From Paenibacillus agri (GTDB lineage Bacteria; Bacillota; Bacilli; Paenibacillales; Paenibacillaceae): 64,000 bases of DNA. The stretch covers positions 186,001-250,000 of the forward strand of contig NZ_JABWCS010000220.1 in the NCBI RefSeq assembly GCF_013359945.1. The letters run 5' to 3'. A program made the position numbers and the translations under genes. The notes below the pieces were generated by a model. The model saw nothing but the letters and a program-made list of their open reading frames with translations. It had not been told where the DNA came from and ran no database searches. Shown in pieces: positions 1-8,915 of the stretch. Each line of letters begins with the position of its first letter. Positions within the stretch are counted from its first letter, which is position 1.

Positions 1-1734
1 CTTAATGATCGTGTACCCGTAAGCCGGGAGCTTGACGGTGAGCTTGCCGCGGTCAGCGCGGAGTGGATCGCCCGTGAGCACATTCTCCCAGCGGGACTCG
101 CTAGCGTCAATGCGTAAGGTCTGAGCCGTCTCATCGGTATTCACCATAACAATGACGATGTCGTCACCCAGGCGGCGCTCATAAGCCAGCTTGGTCCCAT
201 GACTTGCTGCTTCCAGGAAAGTAATTGTACCGGTACGTAGTGCCGGATGGCTGGCACGAATGTCGATCAGTCTGCGGTAGAAGTCGAACAGGGCACGGTC
301 CTGCTTCTCCGGGTCCCACTCCATGCATTTGCGGCAATCGGGGTCGCCGCCCCCGTCCATACCGATCTCATCGCCGTAGTAGATGCAAGGCGTACCCATG
401 TAGGTGAATTGGAACAATGCGGCCAGTTTCATTTTCTTCTTGTCGCCGCCGGCCAAGGTCAGGAGGCGTGGTGTATCATGGCTGTCCAGCAGGTTGAAAG
501 CCACTTCGCTGGCTTGCAGCGGGTAACGCGACAGCTGTCTGCCAATGGAGTTGGCGAAGCCTTCGGCATCGAGGGAACCGTGAACGAAGAAATCCAGCAC
601 AGCATCTGTGAATGGATAGTTCATGACTGCGTCGAACTTGTCGCCCTCCAGCCAAGGAGCGGACTCATGCCAGATCTCGCCGAGAATGTAGGCGTCAGGA
701 TTGGCTTTTTTCACAACTTTACGGAAATCGCGCCAGAACTCATGATCGACCTCGTTAGCCACATCCAGGCGCCAGCCGTCGATCCCGGTTTCCTTGATCC
801 AGTATTCAGCGACCTTCAACAGATATTCCTTGACCTCAGGATTCTCTGTGTTGAGCTTCGGCATCATTGGCTCGAACGCAAAGGCATCATAAGGCGGGAT
901 GCCATCGATGACTTCCAGCGGGAATCTGTGGATATGGAACCAGTCCTTATAGCGGGAGGCTTCACCTTTCTCTAGCACATCCACAAACGGCGCGAAAGTT
1001 CGCCCGGAGTGGTTGAATACAGCGTCCAGTAGCACGCGGATTCCGCGTTCATGACAGGCGTCGACGAGCTTTTTCAACGTTTGCGTGTCGCCAAAGTGGG
1101 GATCGATGCTCATATAATCCTCGGTGTCGTACTTATGATTCGTGGTCGCCGAGAAAACGGGTGTGAAATAGATGCCGGTGATGCCAAGCTCGCTGAGATG
1201 GTCGAGGTGGTCAATCACGCCTTGCAGGTCGCCGCCAAAAAAATTGTCCGGTGCCGGGGTTCCACCCCAAGGCAACACGTTCTTAGGGTCCAGACTCGGA
1301 TCACCGTTGGCGAATCGCTCAGGGAAAATTTGATAGAAAACAGTGTCTTTTACCCATGCCGGGGGGGTGAAGACGTCAATCCGGTTAATGAACGGGAACT
1401 CAAAAAGCTTGTTAGGGTTCTCGGGACGGTTTGTTTGAAATTCACTCTCAGTCATCCAGATGCGTTCATTGTCCTTTTGCAGCAGAAAACCGTATTTCAA
1501 ACGGCGGTGCAGCGGCACCGATTCGCACTCCCAGTAGTCGAACATAGAATCAGAGGTGAAAAGTGTCATCGGGATCAGCTCTTTGGTGGCATCCCAGGCG
1601 TATTTGTCTCCGGCCCAGGCGAATACTTCGGTGAGATCTCCTTTTTTGGCCCGGAGGCGGAGGTGGATGGTAGTTTCATCATAGGCATAAGACCAGTTCA
1701 AGCGCGGACGATGGTATATAGCTTCCAGTAACAT
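1..1734 (-). CDS. Neopullulanase / cyclomaltodextrinase-type GH13 enzyme (3' end beyond window)
   Basis: The gene reads leftward from the ATG at 1734 and is still open at base 1, so only a few C-terminal residues are missing: 578 codons are present and this family is about 585 aa. It should cleave alpha-1,4 links (some alpha-1,6) in cyclodextrins, pullulan or maltodextrins in the cytoplasm; no signal peptide is seen. An N-terminal region of about 125 residues at the CBM34 position precedes the GH13 barrel. Catalytic residues are visible: nucleophile D324 in GWRLDVANE, acid/base E353 in ILGEIWHE and D420 in LLDSHDT. Their 29 and 67 residue spacings equal those of the Geobacillus enzyme (D328/E357/D424). 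A GGGAGGAATT ribosome site precedes the start. The gene is divergent from a maltodextrin importer, so imported oligomers are the likely substrate. Neopullulanase, maltogenic amylase and cyclomaltodextrinase cannot be told apart by eye. Confidence 0.93.
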   Translation of the reverse strand, partial: MLLEAIYHRPRLNWSYAYDETTIHLRLRAKKGDLTEVFAWAGDKYAWDATKELIPMTLFTSDSMFDYWECESVPLHRRLKYGFLLQKDNERIWMTESEFQTNRPENPNKLFEFPFINRIDVFTPPAWVKDTVFYQIFPERFANGDPSLDPKNVLPWGGTPAPDNFFGGDLQGVIDHLDHLSELGITGIYFTPVFSATTNHKYDTEDYMSIDPHFGDTQTLKKLVDACHERGIRVLLDAVFNHSGRTFAPFVDVLEKGEASRYKDWFHIHRFPLEVIDGIPPYDAFAFEPMMPKLNTENPEVKEYLLKVAEYWIKETGIDGWRLDVANEVDHEFWRDFRKVVKKANPDAYILGEIWHESAPWLEGDKFDAVMNYPFTDAVLDFFVHGSLDAEGFANSIGRQLSRYPLQASEVAFNLLDSHDTPRLLTLAGGDKKKMKLAALFQFTYMGTPCIYYGDEIGMDGGGDPDCRKCMEWDPEKQDRALFDFYRRLIDIRASHPALRTGTITFLEAASHGTKLAYERRLGDDIVIVMVNTDETAQTLRIDASESRWENVLTGDPLRADRGKLTVKLPAYGYTIIK

Positions 1735-1864
1735 GAATGAATTCCTCCCAAAAAGTGGTTGTCGTATGCCTGAAGGGAACTTATGAAATTAGTGTGCCCT
1801 TTTATGCATACAGATAATGGATTTGCACAAAGTTTTGTGCAAAAAAAAGCATAATTCCTAAACG

Positions 1865-1879
1865 GAAAACGGTTACCAA
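1865..1879. promoter_or_regulatory. LacI-family operator-like site
   Basis: GAAAACGGTTACCAA reads on the other strand as TTGGTAACCGTTTTC, with the AACCGTT-type core of LacI/CcpA operators. It lies about 130 bp upstream of the GH13 start. Assignment to MalR-like or CcpA protein is inference. Confidence 0.4.
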
Positions 1880-2187
1880 AACTTCAGTACAGGCCAGGAT
1901 ACACATTCCAGGTAGAACAGACAGCGTAGGCGGCGCGGGTTGGGGTATTGAAGGGAACTCCCGCACTTTACTTGTCCGGTCAAGGCAAAAAAGGCACAAC
2001 CTAGCGTAATAGCCTGCCGAGGTTGTACCTGAAAGTAACATTGCCTTTGTATTGGATAAAGCACCCTGTATAGATTTGGATTATAGCATGGAAGGGGAAG
2101 GGGTTCAATAACTTTGTTCAAACCATTGCACTATTTTTCACTTTGTAATCTTACTACTCTTGGTCCTAAAGGGTTCTAAAAGCTCTA

Positions 2188-2204
2188 CTTAAAGCGCTTG
2201 CTAA
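2188..2204. promoter_or_regulatory. cre/LacI-type operator candidate
   Basis: The palindrome CTTAAAGCGCTTGCTAA carries the AAGCGCTT core seen in catabolite-responsive elements. It sits in the middle of the divergent region, so it could act on either side. Confidence 0.4.
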
Positions 2205-2340
2205 GATATATAAGTATCTATTAAAGGGGAATTTGATAGTGAAATCTTAATAATTCAGAATAAATAAGAGATATCGTGTGAAAAAGCGAGATATACGCCT
2301 ATTTTATTATATAAATAAGGAAAAAACGCTAAATACACTA

Positions 2341-2358
2341 TGTGCAAACGTTTTTACA
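2341..2358 (+). promoter_or_regulatory. cre/LacI-type operator overlapping the importer promoter
   Basis: TGTGCAAACGTTTTTACA matches the cre/LacI operator pattern around the AACGTT core. Its right end overlaps the proposed -35 box (2353-2358) of the importer operon, where a bound repressor would block RNA polymerase. Confidence 0.55.
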
Positions 2359-2381
2359 ATCATTCATTCCTGTTGTATGAT
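2353..2381 (+). promoter_or_regulatory. Sigma-A-type promoter of the maltodextrin importer operon
   Basis: A -35 box TTTACA (2353-2358) is followed after exactly 17 bp by a -10 box TATGAT (2376-2381). Transcription would start near 2388, giving a leader of about 170 nt before the ATG at 2560. Operator-like palindromes overlap the -35 box and the predicted start point. Confidence 0.55.
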
Positions 2382-2390
2382 TAATTCAGC

Positions 2391-2407
2391 GATGAAGCGC
2401 TTTCTAA
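2391..2407 (+). promoter_or_regulatory. cre-type operator just downstream of the promoter
   Basis: GATGAAGCGCTTTCTAA is a close match to the CcpA cre pattern (TGNAARCGNWWWCA) and lies at about +3 to +19 of the predicted start, a roadblock position. Confidence 0.55.
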
Positions 2408-2559
2408 AACTTGTTTAAGCGAATACATACAGGGCGAACAGAAAAACAAATATTTTTTTTGCATCTCCTGAAATCGTTTGCGCAAGTTCTTGCACAACAT
2501 TTTGTCATCATCATAATGCTTCATCAAAAGTGGTATTCAAATTGGGAGGGGTTATTGCA

Positions 2560-3891
2560 ATGAAGTTGAAAAAGCTCATGGTTCTCACCGCAGCGTGTTC
2601 TATGGTCCTGTCCATTACAGCGTGCGGCAGCAATACAGCCAATAACGGAGGAAATGCAGCCGCGACGAACGCACCTGCTGACAATGGAGGAGCAAATAAT
2701 GCGGGTACAGACAGCGGGAACGCAGCTGCCGGTGACATCGTCCCTGAAGACGGCGCATCCCTGATCGTCTGGGAGAGCAAAGAGGAAAGACCATTCACCG
2801 AAGAAATCGCGAAGCGATTCACGGCCAAATATAATGTTCCTGTCAAAATCGAAGAAGTAGCAGGTCCGGATCAAGTGACCAAGCTGACCCAGGACGGACC
2901 GTCCGGGCTTGCAGCCGATGTCATCAACATTCCGCATGACAACCTGGGTAAAGCTGCAAGTGCGAGCCTTGTGCTTCCAAACGATATTTTTGCCGAGCAG
3001 ACTAAGGCTGACAACACAGAAGCTTCGATCGTAGGTTCGACGTTTGAGGGGGAATTGTACGGCTATCCAAGAGCGGCTGAGACGTATGCTCTCTACTACA
3101 ATAAATCTCTGGTAAAAGAAGCGCCGAAGTCTTTCGATGACGTTCTTGCTTTCAGCAAAACGTTCACGGATAAATCCAAGAATAAATACGGAATTATGTG
3201 GGAAGTTGGCAACCTGTATTACAACTATCTGTTCATCGCTTCAACTGGCGGTTACCTCTTTGGTGACAACGGTACGAACAAGGATGATATTGGTTTGAAC
3301 AATGAAGGCGCGATCGAAGGCCTGAATACTTTTGCCAAGCTGAAAGAAGCCCTGCCAATCAAGAGCGGCGATATCAATGCTGATATCAAGCGCAGTCTAT
3401 TCAACTCCGGGGACGTAGCTATGGATATTACAGGTCCGTGGGAACTGGCTGGTTACAAAGAAGCTTTGGGCGACAATCTCGGAATTGCCCCAGTGCCTAC
3501 TGTTGCTGGTAAAACAGCAGTCACGTTCTCCGGTATCAAAATTTATGCCGTCAACTCGTTCTCACAGTATCCGAATGCGGCCAAGTTGTATGCACATTTT
3601 GCAACCTCCAAGGAATCCCAGCTTGAGCTGAACAAGATTATTGGTTCGGTGCCAACGAACAAAGAAGCGCTGGAAGATCCGCAAATCAAGGACGATCCGT
3701 ACGTATCTGCTTTTGCAGAACAAGCCAAGAACTCCCAACCGATGCCTTCCATTCCTGAAATGGGCAACGTATGGAGTCCTGTGAATGCTGCACTTCCTGA
3801 AATTTGGGATAAGGATGTTGATCCTAAGGTAGCCATGGACAAAGCAGTTCAACAGATCAAGGATCTGAACAATGGTACATCGGCTCAATAA
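2560..3891 (+). CDS. Maltodextrin/maltose-type ABC transporter substrate-binding lipoprotein
   Basis: This 443-aa extracellular solute-binding protein should capture maltodextrins and deliver them to the permeases encoded next. The start is the ATG at 2560, behind GGGAGGGG, rather than the in-frame codon at 2530 that lacks a ribosome site. A lipoprotein signal ends at the lipobox with Cys22 (SITAC). A low-complexity Asn/Gly/Ala linker follows, then a family 1 sugar-binding fold with VWESKEERPFTEEIAKRF near its start and the MDITGPWEL segment typical of MalE-like proteins. Two permease genes follow but no ATPase; a shared MsmX-type ATPase elsewhere is the usual arrangement. The exact sugar is inferred from the divergent GH13 gene. 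Confidence 0.9.
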   Translation: MKLKKLMVLTAACSMVLSITACGSNTANNGGNAAATNAPADNGGANNAGTDSGNAAAGDIVPEDGASLIVWESKEERPFTEEIAKRFTAKYNVPVKIEEVAGPDQVTKLTQDGPSGLAADVINIPHDNLGKAASASLVLPNDIFAEQTKADNTEASIVGSTFEGELYGYPRAAETYALYYNKSLVKEAPKSFDDVLAFSKTFTDKSKNKYGIMWEVGNLYYNYLFIASTGGYLFGDNGTNKDDIGLNNEGAIEGLNTFAKLKEALPIKSGDINADIKRSLFNSGDVAMDITGPWELAGYKEALGDNLGIAPVPTVAGKTAVTFSGIKIYAVNSFSQYPNAAKLYAHFATSKESQLELNKIIGSVPTNKEALEDPQIKDDPYVSAFAEQAKNSQPMPSIPEMGNVWSPVNAALPEIWDKDVDPKVAMDKAVQQIKDLNNGTSAQ

Positions 3892-4000
3892 TAGCAAGTG
3901 CGCTTAGCGATAGCTTGAACAGCACACAGTGGAATCCACTTGCCCGCCGCACGGCGGGCAGTTTCCTTGAATTCCGCGCGGAGAGGAGAACGGAAGAGAA

Positions 4001-5314
4001 ATGCAGCGACACCGAACGAGAGCCGCAATACTGTCGACGATATTTATGGGATTGGGACAAATATATAATCGCCAATTCATCAAGGGACTTATTTTCATAG
4101 CTGCTGAAGCTTTAGCCGTCTATTATTTTATTCAAAATCTCGGAAGAGCCTTATGGGGAATCGTGACGCTCGGGGAAACCCCCAGCCACCTGGAGAAAGT
4201 GAAGGGCGTCAGCAAGATGGTTCAGGGAGACCATTCCATCTTCATCCTGATTCAAAGTCTGATCACCATTCTCGTACTTATTATCTTTCTTGCCGCTTGG
4301 TATATGAATATTAGAGATGCCTATAAGATCGGTGCTGAGCGCGAGGCCGGTCATCAAGCGAACTCCTTCAAGCAGACGGTTCGCTATATTATGGATTACA
4401 AGTTTGCGCAGACGTTTCTGATTCTGCCAACCGTAGGTATTCTGTTCTTCACCATTATGCCGATCATCTTCATGATCATGCTGGCGTTCACGAACTATTC
4501 TGCACCCGGACATATGCCGCCGGCGAAGCTGGTGGATTGGGTCGGATTCGAGACCTTCCGCAGTCTTCTGGTGCTGAAATCCTGGAGCCATACCTTCTAT
4601 GGCGTCTTGACCTGGACGATTATCTGGGCGGTTCTGTCTACAGCGACTACCTATTTTGGCGGTTTGCTTGTGGCGCTACTGGTCAGCCAGCAGGGCATCC
4701 GTTTCAAAGGAATTTGGAGAGCTATCCTGATTGTGCCGTACGCGGTACCCCAGCTGATCTCGCTCCTTCTGATGCGCAACCTGTTCAACGGCCAATTCGG
4801 GCCGATCAACCAGTACCTTGGTTATTTTGGATTAGATGGTTTGCCATGGCTGACCGATCCGTTCTGGGCCAAAGTGACGGTTATTGTCGTTAACATGTGG
4901 GTCGGAATTCCGGTATCCATGCTGCTGATTATGGGTGTCCTGACTACCATTCCGCGTGATATGTACGAAGCTGCTGAGGTTGACGGGGCATCTGCATATC
5001 AGAAATTCCGTATTGTAACGCTGCCGATGATACTATTCTCCACAGCGCCAACGCTGATTGCGCAGTTTGCAGGCAATATTAATAACTTTAACGCCATCTT
5101 CCTGCTGACGGGCGGTAGTCCGGTGAATGGCGACTATCAATACGCCGGATCAACAGACCTGCTCGTAACCTGGCTCTACAAATTGACACTTGACCAGAAC
5201 AAATACAACATGGCTTCGGCAATAGGGATTATCATCTTTATCATTGTTGCTTCATTCTCCCTGTATAATTACCGCCGGACGAAGTCGTTCAAAGAGGAGG
5301 ATATGATCCAATGA
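4001..5314 (+). CDS. Maltodextrin ABC transporter permease, MalF type
   Basis: This 437-aa inner-membrane permease pairs with the next protein to form the translocation channel. The MalF-like core holds the EAA loop (YEAAEVDGASAYQKFRIVTLP) that docks the ATPase. The N-terminus is unusual: residues 1-60 resemble a TM2-type module (ILSTIFMGLGQIYNRQFIKG), giving extra membrane segments before the core, as is seen in some Firmicute MalF proteins. GAGAGGAGAACGG provides the ribosome site. The gene lies 109 bp after the binding-protein stop, a gap in which a processing or attenuation site could set the usual excess of binding protein; a GC-rich CCGCCGCACGGCGGG hairpin near 3946-3960 fits this. It overlaps the next gene by ATGA. 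Confidence 0.92.
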   Translation: MQRHRTRAAILSTIFMGLGQIYNRQFIKGLIFIAAEALAVYYFIQNLGRALWGIVTLGETPSHLEKVKGVSKMVQGDHSIFILIQSLITILVLIIFLAAWYMNIRDAYKIGAEREAGHQANSFKQTVRYIMDYKFAQTFLILPTVGILFFTIMPIIFMIMLAFTNYSAPGHMPPAKLVDWVGFETFRSLLVLKSWSHTFYGVLTWTIIWAVLSTATTYFGGLLVALLVSQQGIRFKGIWRAILIVPYAVPQLISLLLMRNLFNGQFGPINQYLGYFGLDGLPWLTDPFWAKVTVIVVNMWVGIPVSMLLIMGVLTTIPRDMYEAAEVDGASAYQKFRIVTLPMILFSTAPTLIAQFAGNINNFNAIFLLTGGSPVNGDYQYAGSTDLLVTWLYKLTLDQNKYNMASAIGIIIFIIVASFSLYNYRRTKSFKEEDMIQ

Positions 5315-6156
5315 TCGGACGCAAATTAGGTAAAACGGTTCGCCTGACCGCGAGCTATATCGTCCTTGTCATTCTGTCGATAGCCGCGCTGTACCCGGCG
5401 CTTTGGATTCTCTTGGCGTCCTTCCGTCCCGGTAAATCGCTGTACAGCAAGACATTTTGGCCTGAGCAATTCACACTGGCCCATTACACTGAACTATTTA
5501 CTTCGCCGGTCTATATGTTCGGCCAGTGGTATGCCAATACGCTGAAGATCTCGATTATGTCCATGCTGATTGGTGTCGTGCTTACCCTGCTCACGAGCTA
5601 CGCGGTATCCAGATTCCGATTCAAGGCCCGTAAGACGGCTCTGTCCACCATTCTGATACTCGGCATGTTCCCTGGGTTCATGAGTATGATCGCGATTTAC
5701 CTGCTGTTAAAAGAGTTCCATCTGCTCGATACGCATCTGGCGCTGATCATTGTCTATGCGGCTGGCGCACCACTCGGTGGTACCTTTATCGCCAAGGGTT
5801 TCCTGGACACCATTCCACGCTCGCTGGATGAAGCGGCCCGGATTGATGGCGCGAGCAATTTCGGGATTTTTGCCCGAATCATTCTGCCACTGTCCCGTCC
5901 GATGATTACCTACATGGCGTTGACCCAGTTCGTCGGCCCATGGGTAGACTTTATCTTTGCCCGCCTGATTCTGCGCTCCAAGGAGAATTGGACCGTGGCG
6001 GTCGGAATGTGGGATATGGTCAACAGCCAACAGAATACTAACTTTACGTTATTCTCTGCCGGTGCGGTGCTGATCGCGGTGCCGATCATGATTCTGTTCG
6101 GCTTCCTGCAGCGTCTGCTTGTAGACGGTCTGACAGCAGGGGCGAGCAAAGGTTAG
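5311..6156 (+). CDS. Maltodextrin ABC transporter permease, MalG type
   Basis: This 281-aa protein is the second permease of the importer. It has six predicted membrane helices and the EAA motif (LDEAARIDGASNFGIFARIILPLSR, written here only in part: EAARIDGAS) around residues 170-195. The start overlaps the stop of the preceding permease (ATGA at 5311-5314), so translation is probably coupled. A strong hairpin terminator follows at 6221, ending the three-gene unit. No ATPase is present in the operon. Confidence 0.93.
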   Translation: MIGRKLGKTVRLTASYIVLVILSIAALYPALWILLASFRPGKSLYSKTFWPEQFTLAHYTELFTSPVYMFGQWYANTLKISIMSMLIGVVLTLLTSYAVSRFRFKARKTALSTILILGMFPGFMSMIAIYLLLKEFHLLDTHLALIIVYAAGAPLGGTFIAKGFLDTIPRSLDEAARIDGASNFGIFARIILPLSRPMITYMALTQFVGPWVDFIFARLILRSKENWTVAVGMWDMVNSQQNTNFTLFSAGAVLIAVPIMILFGFLQRLLVDGLTAGASKG

Positions 6157-6220
6157 TTCCGGCGCTGTTACTATTATAAGATTCAACTGGCAAGTCAACA
6201 CATAAGCTTCAAGGGAAAGG

Positions 6221-6262
6221 GGTACAGCCTGTACGCAAGATATGAGGGCTGTACCTCTTTTT
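6221..6262 (+). terminator. Rho-independent terminator of the maltodextrin operon
   Basis: Perfect 9-bp arms GGTACAGCC (6221-6229) and GGCTGTACC (6247-6255) are followed by TCTTTTT. The ATG at 6242 lies inside this hairpin, which argues against using it as the start of the next gene. Confidence 0.85.
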
Positions 6263-6295
6263 GATATCTTAAGAATTATGGGGAGAGAAAGAGTT

Positions 6296-8386
6296 ATGAG
6301 ACGGTCATGGATTATACGATTCGAGTCAGTTGGCATGAAGCTATTTCTCATTGTGTTCTGTTCCATTGTCCTGCTGTCCACTGTGCTTGGTTTAACGTCC
6401 TATTATACGGCTAAAGGGATCATCATGGATGAGGTGGCGGCGGCTTCAGGCCAGTCTATTGTACAGGCTGCGGACAAGCTGGATTTTCTGCTGGCCGAAT
6501 ATGAGGCGCTCTCCCGGCAGTTCGCTGTAGATCCGGTATTAAAAGCCGATTTGGAGACCGCTAACAATAAACAGGTGGGAACGGTGTCAAAAGCCGCTGC
6601 GGAGGATCGCATCCGCCGCAAGCTGGATTCCGTCCGGGATTCGGACAAACGGATGGCCGGGATCCGGCTGCTCTCGAAAAGTCTGATTGATGTTGATTCC
6701 TACAAGTCTACGGGGACCGGTGCTGTCCGGACTGATGAGGGTGTAGCCGCCCGGGTGAAGCAGATCGAAGACGCAAAGGGCAATCCGGTCTGGTTCCCTG
6801 TTAGGGAGAAAGGATTCTTCGACGTGTACAGCGAGCCTTCTCTGACGATGGGCCGATTGCTGAGAAATATGCAGCATCCCGAGGCTGAATATTACATGCT
6901 GATTGAGGTAAAAGGGAGTGCCATCACCAGTCTGCTGGACAATCTTCAAATCGGGGCAGACGGTGAGATCCGCATTGTCACACCCGAAGGCGGGATTGTG
7001 TATGCAGCTGACTCCAAGCTGCTGGGTCAAGAAGCCTTCATTAAGGTTCCGGACATGTCAAAAGGCCGGGACAAGCCGAATGCTGCAGGAGGGCCGCAGC
7101 TCAATCATTCTTTCACGGCAGCGGATGAGCAGGGGCAGTCCCAATTGGTAGTCTATCAGCCGCTGGGCATCGGTGGCTGGACGATGATGGGCTATGCGCC
7201 GGTCAGTGATTTTACAAGCTCAGCCAACAAGCTGTTATACATAACGTTATCCGTCGTGCTGGCAGCGGGTGTTGTGGCCTTATTGATCGGTTATTTGCTG
7301 CTGCGCCTGGTTGGCAAACCGCTCGGGAAGCTGGCCAGCTTGATGGAGGAGGGGGAGAAGGGCAACCTCCAGGTTCGTACGAACTTCAAGAGCCAAGATG
7401 AGATCGGCCGGCTCGGCCACAGCTTCAACCGGATGATGGAGCAGATTTCAAGGCTGGCGGCCCAGAGCCGTCTGTCAGCAGACGGGGTGTTGTCGACCTC
7501 TGCGCAGCTGGTGAAGGTGTCGGGCACCATCTCGCTGCATGCGAGAGAGGTGGCTGCTGCAACCAGTGAAATCGCTGGTGGTGCAGCAAGTCTGGCCGCC
7601 GAGGCCGAACGTGGCCACCGCAATGTGGAGGTCATGGGTGAGAAAATGCAGGAGGTCACGGAACTGAACGCTACCATGGACATTTCGACTGGCAAAATCG
7701 TTGCCATCAGCGGCCAAGGCTCGGAAACCATGCGGCAGTTGGTGGAGCAGAGTGAGTCGGTATTGAACCTCATGAATCTCATTCAGGAGAATTCGGCCAA
7801 CCTGCGGGAAAGCACACATCTGATCCGCAGCATCCTCAGCCCCATGATCGCTGTCAACAAGCAGACGAATATTCTAGCTCTCAATGCTTCTATAGAAGCG
7901 GTAAGAGCCGGAGAGGCGGGAAGAGGTTTTCGGGTGATCGCTGATGAGATCCGTCAACTGGCTAACCAGTCGAATCAGTCTATCCAGTCCGTATCCCAGA
8001 TTACGGAGGAAATCGGTCAGAATATCGAAGACACGGTGACTGTGGTCAATGAAGCAGCACCGCTATTCGGGAAGCAGATTGCCTCGGTACGTGAATCTTC
8101 GGCGGTCTTTGGTGAGGTCCGGTCAGAAATGGAACAGTTTCTCGGGCACATTACGAATTCTACGGCTGCGGTTAACGAATTGATTGCCTTTCAGCGGCAG
8201 CTGGGCGATGCTATGGCTAATGTCAGCGCCGTGGTGCAGCAGAGTAACGCTTCCACGCAAGAGGTTGCGTCCATGTCTACCGAGCAGTCCGTGGTCAGCG
8301 AAGAGTTGGTGGCGTTGTCTGGCAAGCTGGAGGGGTTAGCTGAGGAATTGAAGAAGTCGCTGGTTTCTTTTCAGGGCTCCTCCTGA
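6296..8386 (+). CDS. Methyl-accepting chemotaxis protein
   Basis: A 696-aa membrane chemoreceptor that would modulate CheA and flagellar rotation. The start at 6296 has GGGGAGAG ten bases upstream; an earlier in-frame ATG at 6242 falls in the terminator. It has a first membrane helix (about residues 12-36), an extracytoplasmic dCache-like sensor (40-305), a second helix (312-338), HAMP (340-392) and a long cytoplasmic coiled coil. The conserved hairpin tip is visible (NILALNASIEAVRAGEAGRG). Its position right behind a maltodextrin importer suggests a sugar-related ligand, either direct or through the binding protein; that is inference. Confidence 0.92.
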   Translation: MRRSWIIRFESVGMKLFLIVFCSIVLLSTVLGLTSYYTAKGIIMDEVAAASGQSIVQAADKLDFLLAEYEALSRQFAVDPVLKADLETANNKQVGTVSKAAAEDRIRRKLDSVRDSDKRMAGIRLLSKSLIDVDSYKSTGTGAVRTDEGVAARVKQIEDAKGNPVWFPVREKGFFDVYSEPSLTMGRLLRNMQHPEAEYYMLIEVKGSAITSLLDNLQIGADGEIRIVTPEGGIVYAADSKLLGQEAFIKVPDMSKGRDKPNAAGGPQLNHSFTAADEQGQSQLVVYQPLGIGGWTMMGYAPVSDFTSSANKLLYITLSVVLAAGVVALLIGYLLLRLVGKPLGKLASLMEEGEKGNLQVRTNFKSQDEIGRLGHSFNRMMEQISRLAAQSRLSADGVLSTSAQLVKVSGTISLHAREVAAATSEIAGGAASLAAEAERGHRNVEVMGEKMQEVTELNATMDISTGKIVAISGQGSETMRQLVEQSESVLNLMNLIQENSANLRESTHLIRSILSPMIAVNKQTNILALNASIEAVRAGEAGRGFRVIADEIRQLANQSNQSIQSVSQITEEIGQNIEDTVTVVNEAAPLFGKQIASVRESSAVFGEVRSEMEQFLGHITNSTAAVNELIAFQRQLGDAMANVSAVVQQSNASTQEVASMSTEQSVVSEELVALSGKLEGLAEELKKSLVSFQGSS

Positions 8387-8398
8387 GTAAAGGAGATC

Positions 8399-8467
8399 AT
8401 GAAACAACAAAATGGGGTTGTCCCAAAAGGGAACACTACCCTTCAAATAGCCAGCACAAAAAAGTAA
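8399..8467 (+). pseudogene. Short reading frame interrupted by IS-like segment
   Basis: An ATG at 8399 follows a good AAAGGAGATC site 12 bases after the chemoreceptor stop, but the frame runs into the GGGGTTGTCCCAAAA repeat after five codons and stops at 8467 (22 residues). I read it as the start of a gene that was cut off when the segment at 8414-9027 arrived. A genuine short peptide is less likely. Confidence 0.35.
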
Positions 8468-8607
8468 ATGCCCATTAACCTTGAGCAGGGTTGATCCTAA
8501 TGGATACTCTCCCTTTTCGGCGGACGGAGATCATCAACAACCTGCTAAGCCAAGTGGGGGTTATTCTGCTAATTTAAAAAGCGGATGCGGTAGAGTTGGC
8601 TCTGATA

Positions 8608-8730
8608 TAACAGGAAAATATACCGTTAATTCTTCCCTCTTAAAGGTTTTGCTCGAATTAACGGGAATTTCTCCAGTTATTCTTTAGGAATACGTTGTTA
8701 TTGAATAAATAACGAGAGAAATTCCAGTTA
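8608..8730. repeat. Three 21-bp dyad units at exact 51-bp spacing
   Basis: Units at 8608-8628, 8659-8679 and 8710-8730 each begin TAAC and end GTTA with AT-rich middles (for example TAACGGGAATTT then CTCCAGTTA). Start-to-start distance is 51 bp both times, leaving 30-bp spacers. Unit length and period match the arrays at 27.6 and 38.1 kb although the sequence differs. Confidence 0.7.
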
Positions 8731-8768
8731 TTAATTCGCTGCATGATATACTCTTTTCCTTTAAGGGA

Positions 8769-8847
8769 ATATGCACGACCGAAGAATGGGTGGCTTTGTT
8801 TTTATCTATTTGAATGCCATATGCACGCCCGAAGAATGAGTGGCTTT
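8769..8847. repeat. Direct repeat, 29 bp, two copies 50 bp apart
   Basis: Copies at 8769-8797 and 8819-8847 (ATATGCACG then CCGAAGAATG) differ at two positions. They follow the 21-bp array inside the IS-like segment. Function unknown. Confidence 0.75.
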
Positions 8848-8915
8848 CGTTTGCCTATCCGCGTGCTTATCAGCGTGCCCATCCCTTGTTCAATAAGGGG
8901 TCGTCGACTACAAAA

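Larger units (their letters stand above)
1735..2559. promoter_or_regulatory. Divergent control region between GH13 gene and maltodextrin importer
   Basis: These 825 bases hold no convincing gene. They are AT-rich and contain several LacI/CcpA-type palindromes around AACG or GCGC cores (listed separately), a 9-bp inverted repeat TTTGCACAA/TTGTGCAAA at 1822-1843 near the GH13 start, and the related word CTTGCACAA near 2490. The arrangement suits maltose-type induction plus carbon catabolite repression of both transcription units. The regulator itself is not in the window. Confidence 0.6.

Noticed and set aside
247..1731. Plus-strand frames of 242 and 226 codons at the left edge
   Set aside because: They lie opposite the GH13 gene, whose catalytic motifs are clear on the minus strand.
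1802..2121. Two minus-strand frames of about 80 codons in the control region
   Set aside because: No ribosome site and no recognisable protein; the region is rich in operator-like sequence.
8608..8730. CRISPR-like repeat-spacer layout (21-bp repeats, 30-bp spacers)
   Set aside because: Repeats are imperfect, only three or four units occur, spacers are conserved between elements at 27.6 and 38.1 kb, and there are no cas genes.
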